Source: Strigamia acuminata
Lineage: Eukaryota > Arthropoda > Chilopoda > Geophilomorpha > Linotaeniidae
NCBI GenBank assembly: GCA_949358305.1
Contig: OX442317.1
Location: 9,366,186-9,430,185, forward strand
Length of the DNA stretch: 64,000 nucleotides
Reading direction: 5' to 3'
A program made the position numbers and the translations under genes. The notes under the pieces were generated by a model. The model had not been told where the DNA came from, did no database searches, and worked only from the letters and a program-made list of their open reading frames with translations. Numbering within the stretch: position 1 is the first letter of the stretch; every line of letters begins with the position of its first letter. This document shows, piece by piece, positions 56,098-64,000 of this stretch.

Positions 56098-59000
56098 TTA
56101 GCACACGCTGAAATCCCAGAGTTTGACGCTCCTGTCGTACGAGCCGGACACGATCACGCTGTCGTTAAACTGCAGGCACGTGACGCCGTCCGTGTGGTTC
56201 CTCAACGTCGTCAATCGCTGACCGGTCTCTAGACTCCACACCTTCAAAATGCAATTGTTTACAAATTATTGCGCACAAATTCACTTGAGCGACGTTACTT
56301 TAAGCGTTTTGTCGTCGCCTCCGCTGACGAATCTCCAACTGTCGGCTTGCAGACATCGCACGACGCCCGTGTGTCCTTCGGAGCTCATCCAGTCCAAGGT
56401 GCGCAAACACTGTCCACTTTCCAGACCCCAAAATTTAATGGTCCGATCCAGAGAGCCGCTCAAAATGCGCACTTCGTCGAATTGTAGGCAGGTCACGGCG
56501 TCCTGGTGACCGTGTAAAGTCGCTTTACACGAGCCGTCGCTTAAATTCCACACCTGAAAATACAATTCGTCCATATTTCAATCAAAATTAATCCATTTTT
56601 CAAATAAATCGATATATCTGAGAAAAATTAATCAAAAAATCGATATTTAAAAGAAAAATTAATTGTAAAACCGATATTTTGATATTTAAATTTAAAAGAA
56701 ATCGATTTTTAGAATTTTCAAGCAAAAGAAATCGATTTTTAGAATTTTCAAGCAAAAGAAATCGATTTTTAGAATTTTCAAGCAAAAGAAATCGATTTTT
56801 AGAATTTTCAAGCAAAAGAAATCGATTTTTAGAATTTTCAAGCAAAAGAAATCGATTTTTTTACGAATTTTAATGAAACTTAATCAATTTTTAGAAATCT
56901 CGATCAATTTAATCAAAATAAATCAATTTTAAGAAATCTCGATCAATTTCAATCAAAATAAATCGATTTTAAGAAATCTCGATTAATTTAATCAAAATAA
57001 ATCAATTTTAAGAAATCTCGATTAATTTAATCAAAATAAATCAATTTTAAGAAATCTCGATTAATTAATCAAAATAAATCAATTTTAAGAAATCTCAATC
57101 AATTCCTATCAAAATAAATCGATTTTTTTCCAAATTCCTATCAAAACAAATCGATTTTTTTCCAAATTCCTATCAAAACAAATCGATTTTTTTCCAAATT
57201 CCTATCAAAACAAATCGATTTTTTTCCAAATTCCTATCAAAACAAATCGATTTGTTTCCAAATTTCTATCAAAATAAATCGATTTCCAAATTCTTATCAA
57301 AATAAATCGATTTTTTTCCAAATTCCTATCAAAACAAATCGATTTTTTTTCCAAATTTATATAAAAATAAATCGATTTTTTTCCAAACTCCTATCAAAAA
57401 CAAATCGACTTTTACATACTTTAATCGAGCGATCGCACGATCCCGACACCAATTTCTTGTCGTCAAACTGCAAGCACAAAACCGCCTGGTCATGTCCGAA
57501 CAGCGTCAACACACATTGCCCCGTCTTCACGTTCCAAACTTTGAGCGTATGATCGTACGACCCGCTCACCACCTTCTCCTCATCCACTTGCAAACACCTC
57601 ACGGTATCAGCATGACCTATCATCGTCACTTTGCACGCGATACTCGACCAGCTCAACTGCGTCGACAAATCCCACACCTTGATGGTGCAGTCGGAGGAAC
57701 CGCTAACCAGTCGGTTCCCCTCCAGGTGAAGACACCGAACCGTCCCCGAATGACCCACCAGCGTCATCACTGACCACGGACTATTCGTGCGAATATTCCA
57801 CACCTAAAACAACAAATCAAATCAAACCAAATCAAACCAATCAATCAAACACCACTTCTCCATCTTTTACTTTGATGCTTTTATCGGATGAGCCGCTCAC
57901 GATTCGTGTTTCGTCGAATTGCACGCACGTCACGCCTTGGGAATGTCCTTCGAAGGTTCTCACGTGACAACATCCTTTGAGCCAGTTGCGGCGCAGACGA
58001 AATCGTTCCACGAAACATCTTTTCCACTGTAAAATAAAATTAAACAACTCAATTTTAATTTTAAATTTTTATTAAGTGCGTTCAAAGTTTCAGTTTGTGC
58101 CGTTTTGACACTTGGAAGTCTGATCTGTCGATATAACTTTCGAGGCAGCCATTTTAAATTTGCTTGTAAAATCAAAAACCCGGCATAAACCGATTCATAA
58201 ACCATTCTGGTCGTGGTTTTGCTTTTTGCGGTTTCTGCGGTTTCTGTGGATGGTTTTTGGTTGTCATTTCGTTTATAAAAACGCTAAAAAGCGTAAAAAG
58301 CGAAACTTTGAACGCGCCTATTCTCTTTCTTATCATTTTTGTTACATCGATATTGCCATTAGTGAACTTATAAATCGATTTCTGTTTATCTTGACCGGAA
58401 TGTGAAAGCTGCCATTTTGAATGGCAGCAAAAGCGCTGCCACAAACATGGCGTGGACGATAAGTTTCGCCAAATGCGACATACCCGCGACGAACGTGCTA
58501 ACGTTACTAAAAATCACAAAAAAATAAATAAATAAATCAAAGTGCTGCAGGAAAAACTTCTCCGAAAAGTTCCGCAAGAATTTACCTTCGTCCAGGAACG
58601 AGAAAATATACAAAGCTAAATGTTCAGGTAACCACGACAGCAAATCTTGGCAATTCGGCGGACATAACTGATGGAATCTCGTTTCCATGGCAACCGACAA
58701 GCAGTGGTTTTGACGAGGACCGCATTCCATCTAAAAATTAAAACATTATTTAAATTTTTTTTAATTTTTTTAATTTTTTAAATTCAATTTTCACGTACGA
58801 GAAGCGCTTTTAGGGCTAAATTTTTTTGGTAGTCGTCGAATTGCGTGAACCAATCGACCATTTTGTCGAGTCGTCGTTTCAATTCGACCGGACCAATCCC
58901 GCACGATTTCCTTTTTTCTCTCGACTCGTCTTCGTCTTTTTCCTTGCCCCGCGTTTTCACGTATCGAGTCGGCAGACTCCGACATCGCAATCGATATTCC

Positions 59001-59170
59001 GTCACCCCAACGTGCGGGTATCGATCCAGCGATAAACTTTCGATAAATCGATTTTTCTCATTGGAATGTATCGATTTTTCGGCCCTACAAATCCCGAGTC
59101 GATCGAAATCGGGCCAAGACGAAGACGATTCTTTTAATCGATTTCCGTCATCGATATTTCGTACTCCCAT
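56098..59170 (-). CDS. F-box/WD40 substrate receptor of SCF ubiquitin ligase (Cdc4/FBXW type)
   Basis: Start MGVRNIDDGNRLKESS at 59170. A conserved helical lead-in, KMVDWFTQFDDYQKNLALKA, splices at phase 0 to an exon (58731-58585) with LLSWLPEHLALYIFSFLDE. The exon 58506-58346 continues the F-box as VTLARSSRVCRIWRNLSSTP and ends NGNID. WKRCFVERFRLRRNWLKGC links to seven WD40 blades. They begin HVRTFEGHSQGVTCVQFDET and end VTCLQFNDSVIVSGSYDRSV LWDFSVC (blade words only). Each blade has the GH...W(N/D) pattern, though blade 5 ends FWGL and blade 6 has a four-residue insertion (DWMSSEGH). The exact orthologue among FBXW proteins is unclear by eye. Large introns contain minisatellites. Head-to-head with the MEIG1 gene. 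Confidence 0.88.
56690..56870. repeat. Exact 30-bp minisatellite in F-box/WD40 intron
   Basis: Unit ATCGATTTTTAGAATTTTCA followed by AGCAAAAGAA, exactly 30 bp, repeated almost perfectly about five and a half times. Three A/T tracts lie at about 10-bp spacing. Confidence 0.97.
56880..57415. repeat. Two further minisatellites in the same intron
   Basis: First an about 34-bp unit containing AATCAATTTTAAGAAATCTC (56885-57110). Then an about 32-bp unit containing GATTTTTTTCCAAATTCCTA (57118-57400). Many units share the word AATCGATTT with the 30-bp array. Confidence 0.9.
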
Positions 59171-59761
59171 TATTCGATATTTTGTGTTGATATACGATTT
59201 CTTAGTTTAAATCGTTTATTCGATATCTGAAACGATTCAATTTTAAAATAAAAACGAGAAAAAAAATAATTCATACTCACAAATAGATAGATACTCCGCG
59301 ATCGGTCATCCTCCGCTTATGCTCGAGTTTCATTCCGTTGCGTCGAAAAACAAACGGCACATTTGCATCTAGAAATAGACCTCGCTCATCTCGCGCATGT
59401 TCCGTCGCGAAATCCTTAAAATTTCCACGTCATTTTAAAAACCCTTCGATTTCAAAAAGATAAAGTTAAGATCAGGTGGAAAAAGTGGTGAAATTAGCTC
59501 AAATATTCAAGGAAATCGGTCTTACACGTCCGCGCGCGGCCATCGACTGCGGAGGAAAATTGACTCTCGGGCGCGACCGATTCGACTCGTTATACGCTTC
59601 CCGGTCGAGAACGAGAGCAGTTTAAACTAATGCAATTCGCGGCCACTGGATGTCGCTTAACTACGCATTGCCTAGCGACTAACGATTCGTCCATTTTGAT
59701 TTAAAATTTTAATTTTCGCACATTATCGTTTAATTTATTCGCCGAAACATTCATCCACTAC
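59171..59761. promoter_or_regulatory. Divergent spacer F-box/WD40 / MEIG1
   Basis: About 590 bp between the two start regions, probably with non-coding leader exons of both genes. ATCGAT and TATCGA words are frequent near the F-box start. No TATA box is certain. Confidence 0.35.
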
Positions 59762-60406
59762 ATGGTGAATCAGAAACGATATTTCCTATTTTAAATGAAA
59801 ATAATAGATTTAAAAAAGAAAAAAAAAAGCGAAATATATTTTTAATTTTAATAAATCGATTTTTATTTCAAATATTTTATTTTTCTTTCCAGGCTTCGAC
59901 ATCTTCAACTCCGCCAACAAGTTCCGGTGCGGGCACGCCCAAAATAGAATATCAACACCGAGCGAACGTGTGGTCCAACCAAGTGGAAGATGCGTACAGA
60001 TTCCAAGTGGCCGGTTTCAAAGACGAAAACGAATATAAAGAATCGATGGGAGTAACCGAAGTAAACAACCCGCCATATTTGTTGCTCATTAACATGTCAT
60101 TAACATGTGATGAGCGGCGACCAATGAAAAGCGGCCGCCGCAAAAATGGCGCCCGCCACACACTAACGGCTTAAATCTGGCGCAAACAAAGCGAAAAATC
60201 GTCGTAATTCGATCGTTTTTTCTCGCCAGATCGACCGTTGGCCGAACACGGGGTTCGTGAAGAAGCTGCAGCGTCGTGATGGAATGTTTTACTATTTCGA
60301 CAAGGACAGGGAATGCCCGGAACAGGAAGTGGGCCGTGTCAAATTGAGCAGACCGCAGTCACCGCCGGACAAAAACGACGTGAACTGTCAAGTCCAGCTC
60401 ATGTGA
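59762..60406 (+). CDS. MEIG1: MEIG1 homologue
   Basis: Small protein that in mammals works with PACRG in the manchette of developing sperm. The exon 59893-60060 gives [20 protein letters not shown] and then [19 protein letters not shown] and YKESMGVTE. After a donor GTAAAC and acceptor TCTCGCCAG, the exon from 60230 gives [20 protein letters not shown], then [14 protein letters not shown]. The W..(Q/E)VE..YRFQ.AG and [17 protein letters not shown] words are diagnostic. The start is probably an ATG at 59762-59764 that is immediately followed by donor GTGAAT, so that Met is joined in phase 0 to ASTSS. That resembles the mammalian MAS start, but it is an inference. The annotated end is TGA at 60404-60406, in the context ATG-TGA-CTA; see the extension entry. 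Confidence 0.88.
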
Positions 60407-60559
60407 CTACATGGCTTTAAGAAGGGCGAAATGAAACCGAAACGGCCACGACGACACCGTCGAAGATCCCGCAAGAAGTCGACCGCGAGCGGCTCGACGG
60501 CCGACAGCTCTTCGCCCCCGACGTCCATTCAACAATCATTGCCCGTTTGGAAGCTTTGA
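60404..60559 (+). CDS. In-frame readthrough extension of MEIG1 after UGA-CUA
   Basis: Immediately after the MEIG1 stop the frame stays open for 50 codons to TGA at 60557-60559. It opens LHGFKKGEMKPKRPRRHRRR, then SRKKSTASGSTADSSS, and ends QQSLPVWKL. The cluster RPRRHRRRSRKK is a strong nuclear-localisation-like or nucleic-acid-binding stretch. The extension has the same C/G-richer composition as the exon. Straight after 60559 the sequence turns AT-rich, with AATAAA at 60588. The stop plus next three bases, TGACTA, is the best known leaky stop context in animals. An unseen splice event could give the same open frame but no donor/acceptor pair removes the TGA cleanly. Confidence 0.6.
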
Positions 60560-60799
60560 GAAATGAAATTCAATATTGAACCACTCAATAAAAATCTAAT
60601 AATGTGTCTTTGTTTGCCTTTATTTTTAGGTCTTTTTATTGGTTTGGTCGTTTTGGTTTCTGTGCTATTTATGGTCATCGCTGCTTTCACATACGTCTGT
60701 ATTTGTGCACGGATTTGTGCAGTTTGTACGCAAAAAATGACTTTTTTTAAAACAATTTCGTAATTTCCTGTATTTCAAATTTTTTTTATGCCGACCTGA

Positions 60800-61190
60800 G
60801 TATTTTCTTGGTTTTTTTCTATTTTCTCGTATTTTCGTCAATTTTTATCGAATTTTCGTCAATTTTTATCGAATTTTCGTCAATTTTCGTCAATTTTTAT
60901 CGAATTTTCGTCAATTTTTATCGAATTTTCGTCAATTTTTATCGAATTTTAGTTAATTTCCTCAAATTTTGGACTATTTTTTCGAATTTTAGTCAATTTT
61001 CTCAAATTTTAGACTATTTTTTCGAATTTTAGTCAATTTTCTCAAATTTTAGACTATTTTCTCAAATTTTAGTCAATTTTCCCAAATTTTAGTCAATTTT
61101 CCCAAATTTTAGTCAATTTTCCCAAACTTTAGTCAATTTTCCCAAATTTTAGACTATTTTCTCGAATTTTATTCAAATACATCGAAAATC
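60800..61190. repeat. 21- and 20-bp minisatellites
   Basis: From 60835 to 60955 a 21-bp unit containing TTTTTATCGAATTTTCGTCA repeats. From 60960 to 61170 a 20-bp unit ATTTTAGTCAATTTTCCCAA and variants repeat. Two T tracts per unit. It lies downstream of MEIG1, not within a recognised gene. Confidence 0.95.
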
Positions 61191-61740
61191 AGTTTTATTT
61201 TTAGACGCCATTATCATAACTAATGGTATAATGGGTCGACCAATCATGTCCGATAAGTGTTACACATGTTTTTTTTTATTATTATTTAAACGTTATAATT
61301 TCTAAATGTTTTGCTCCACACTTGAGAGCACCTCTCTCTCGCTCTCCCCCCTCTATCTTAGCAGCACTAAACGGCCCCACTTTTCACTTTTGAGTCTGCA
61401 CTCTTGAAGGAACCTCAAAACTCATCAACACTGTTATCCACACGTCTTATGACCACCAGTCAAGAGATGATGAATTACCCCGATCGGAATAAAAGGACCG
61501 GTCACTTGAAATTTAGGTCGATGAATAAGCAAATCTCCATCAATGCACCCTAAATGCCCATTTTGGTCACCAAAAACGTCTCGCTAGGGGTCCAATATAC
61601 CCAATATCTATAATCTCCGATTATCCCAACTATAACTCACAGGATTTCCCACACTTCACGCAAATATTCCACCCACTTCCAATCAAATCCGCCATTTTGC
61701 TCCAAGAACAGTGCAATAAAAAAGAAAAAAGAAAACTCAA
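61190..61740. other. Spacer, nothing recognised
   Basis: AT-rich sequence without coding or repeat structure that I can support. Confidence 0.4.
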
Positions 61741-62000
61741 AGTTTGGTTCGCAATTTGCGAGTTTTGTTCGTAATTTGCGAGTTTTATTCGAAATTTTCG
61801 TGTTTATTCGAAATTCTCGTGTTTTATTCGAAATTCTTGAGTTTTATTCGTAATTTTCGTGTTTTATTCGAAATTCTCGAGTTTTATTCGAAATTTTCGA
61901 GAACGTACGCAATTTTCGAGTTTTTTTTCAAAATATTCGAGTTTCATTCAAAATTTCCAACCTTTATTCGCAATTTCCAACTTTTACACGCAATTTTCAA
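61740..62000. repeat. 20-bp minisatellite
   Basis: Unit GTTTTATTCGAAATTCTCGA, 20 bp, with variants repeated about ten times, decaying towards 62000. Confidence 0.93.
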
Positions 62001-62870
62001 TTTTAATTCGAAACCCCCCACTTTATTCGCACAACCACCAACCACCACAACCAAAATCCAAATAAAAAAAAATCAACCAATTCCAAAAAAAAAAAAAAAA
62101 AAAAAAAAAGAAATCCATAAAAACAGCAATAATAATTTCTATAAGCACAAAAATCATAATAATAAAAAAAGGTGTCGGCAAACTTTTTCACGCCTGGATG
62201 TCCGAACTGAGGTGTGTGGGAATCCAGTCCGGTTTTCCTCATCTCCAAAGAAACTTCCCCCTGTGATGTGAGGCTCACCGAGACGCTCGTTGCCACTTCC
62301 TTTTTTACTTTTTTACTTTCATCCCCTACTCCACATCCCGCCTTCCTTTTCCCAACGTCTGAACTTGATTTCCCCCTCCCCCTCAGAAAAAAAAAATAAG
62401 AAATCCCCCCCCCAACACCCCCCACCTCACAACACTCCCCCCTCACAACCCCCCCCAACTTAACCCCCAACTACCTCCTCTTTACACTTCTTCCTCACCT
62501 CCAATGACATAATAGAAACCCCCAGGTAGAAAAAAACTTGCTCGATGGTCCTGTTTTTTAAGGGAGCGGCCATTTTTTTACCGTTTTTTTCTCTTCTTTT
62601 TTTGCTCCCATGATTAGCCCACTCTGGGATCCAGTTGCCATATATAACCCTAACGCCCTCTCCCCCGGCTTCTTTTACTTACCCCACTGGAAAAAGACGT
62701 GGGAAATTTTTTTGCTCGCTTTTTTCGAGGCAGTTGGTTGGTTGAGGGAGGAAGGAAGGCGATTTCTTGTTTTTTTTTTCCTTAAAAAATGTATTATGGG
62801 TTGGGGGTGGGGGGTTGGGGACGGTAAAAAAATTAAGTTGCATGTGACAGGAAGAAATGTTTTTTTGGGG
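62000..62870. other. Low-complexity C- and A-rich spacer
   Basis: Contains a run of over 25 A at 62084 and C-rich stretches (62400-62470), followed by unremarkable sequence. No gene recognised. Confidence 0.4.
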
Positions 62871-62877
62871 GTGGGGG

Positions 62878-63930
62878 TGACGTCATGGGAAGCGGAAATG
62901 TGTGGAATTTGTGTTTGGGACGAAGTTGTGTGGAATTCGTGTTTTGTTTTGATTTGTAGTTTTGGGAGTTGAGAGGAGAGGAATTGGTAATTGTAACCGG
63001 AAGTTGTGATGATTTTTTTTAAAAAAAAAATTTTTGTTAATAAAAAGTGGAAGTTGGATGACAAATTCTTTTTTTCGGATTTTTTTGGTTATTTGAAAAA
63101 TCGGTAGAAAATGGTGGAAAACACTCACTTCCGGTTGATTTATTGCCTTTTTTAATTTTTTTTTTTATTAAATTCGAGATTTAAGCGGAAGTTTGTTCTA
63201 AATTCGCCATTTTAATTCATTTTTTGTTTGCTTAAAAAAAAAATTGAATCAAACACCCACTTCCGGTTTTTTGAATCATCATCATCTCTGTTTTAATTAT
63301 TGATTACACATAACCGGAAGTTCGATCGAAACTTCTGATTTCCCTGCATTTTCCGTGCGAAAATCGTTTAAAAATCGTTCCAAACCTGATTAAAACATCC
63401 ACTCCCACAAATAAAAAAAAAATAGAAAAAATAGAAAAATTCCAAGAAATGCAAGCAACCATTCCGGGCCGGCGCTTCCCATAAATAAACAAAGAAAGAG
63501 AGAAAACATCGCAAAAGCCACAACACAAAACAAAAGTAAACCCACGCATTAAACCCGGCGAAAACTGGCGCGATTGTCTCAACGAATCTCGCCAACTGAC
63601 GCTAATCCGAAGCCGGTCGGAAATATATCATTCCCGCTGCAAAGTGGGTGGATTAAACGAAGGCGTTAATGTTCTTTGGACTTTACGCGGGGGTTTGCGA
63701 GGGTGGGAAAAAGGAGAAGGAGGAGGCGCCGCTTAATCTCCTTATAACCACCACTAGGGGACGATACAAAAGAAAACCAACATGGCCGTCGCGCAAAAGA
63801 ACAAGAAGAAGAGCAGAGTGACGGAAAGACAGACAGCTGTGGCCACACAAATGTCCCACACACAAAAGCGCCCCATCAAACACTACCCCCAACACCCACA
63901 ACACCAAAACCGGAAGTCGGCCGCCATCTT
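62878..63930. promoter_or_regulatory. Cluster of ETS-type sites with a CRE
   Basis: CCGGAAGT or its complement occurs at 62997-63004, 63127-63134, 63259-63266, 63314-63321 and 63910-63917. A palindromic TGACGTCA is at 62878-62885. The last site runs into CGGCCGCCATCTT, a YY1-like element. Such clusters mark housekeeping promoters, and the gene is probably beyond the right edge. A short open frame from ATG 63784 (MAVAQKNKKKSRVTERQT) may be leader or chance. Confidence 0.5.
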
Positions 63931-64000
63931 TTTTTTTTTTTTTAAATTTTAATTTTTTTTTAAAAAAAAAAATCCAAACCAAATTTTGTCAAGTAGAAAA

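Noticed and set aside
56600-56873. (LLENSKNRF)n and (EFSSKRNRFL)n frames on both strands
   Set aside because: Both are readings of the 30-bp minisatellite, open on either strand because the unit is a multiple of three.
62003-62470. 155-codon minus-strand frame, Gly/Phe-rich
   Set aside because: Low-complexity translation of C-rich and poly-A tracts with no family resemblance.
1-64000. tRNA or rRNA genes
   Set aside because: I looked for T-loop words (GGTTCGAATCC type) and rRNA cores and found none that fold into a convincing tRNA. A covariance-model scan would be decisive.

Overview
The window is animal nuclear DNA, most likely from an arthropod, although the exact lineage cannot be settled from sequence alone. 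Genes are intron-rich, introns are short, GT-AG and very AT-rich, and the recognisable proteins are metazoan (junctin/ASPH locus, DED caspase, TMEM115, MEIG1, BTB-BACK-PHR). There is no viral block, operon, rRNA, tRNA or CRISPR array that I can support. I count twenty gene models and one pseudogene. Exon joins were made by eye from splice consensus, reading phase and family similarity.

Left part (1-24.3 kb): mitochondrial release factor 1 (-) is divergent to a large aspartyl/asparaginyl beta-hydroxylase locus (+) with an alternative stop-containing terminal exon. That locus converges on a mitochondrial DNA polymerase gamma gene (-). Its exonuclease motifs are intact, but several polymerase active-site residues are replaced. 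Next come a CbbX/SpoVK-type AAA+ ATPase (+), a small unrecognised protein (+), MTHFSD (-) and, divergent to it, HMG-CoA lyase (+).

Middle (24.3-48.4 kb): a BTB-BACK-PHR protein (+) with a 1.5 kb intron is followed by three tandem two-exon cysteine-rich genes (-). After these come a membrane-anchored carboxylesterase (-) and a caspase-8/Dredd-like initiator caspase (-) lying head-to-head with a broken SmF (SNRPF) copy. A gene-poor 7 kb stretch follows, with one small secreted six-cysteine gene. Then comes a second copy of the caspase/SmF promoter region, in which SmF is intact and the caspase is lost.

Right part (48.4-64 kb): gamma-COP (-) is divergent to TMEM115 (+). Then come a small secreted helical protein (+), a seven-blade F-box/WD40 protein (-) and, head-to-head with it, a MEIG1 homologue (+). 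The MEIG1 stop codon lies in the leaky context UGA-CUA and is followed by an in-frame basic extension. The last 3.4 kb hold AT-rich repeats and then a region dense in ETS-type sites, probably the promoter side of a gene beyond the edge.

Housekeeping functions cluster in mitochondria (release factor, pol gamma, HMG-CoA lyase) and the early secretory pathway (gamma-COP, TMEM115, ASPH). Adjacent genes often share short divergent promoters. Introns and spacers carry non-autonomous hAT and mariner-like elements with visible target duplications. They also carry many private minisatellites with units near 21 or 31 bp, so their A/T tracts are phased at about the DNA helical repeat. The strongest leads are the MEIG1 readthrough extension, the polymerase-altered pol gamma, the helically phased intron arrays, the reciprocal loss after the caspase/SmF duplication, and the CbbX-like ATPase.
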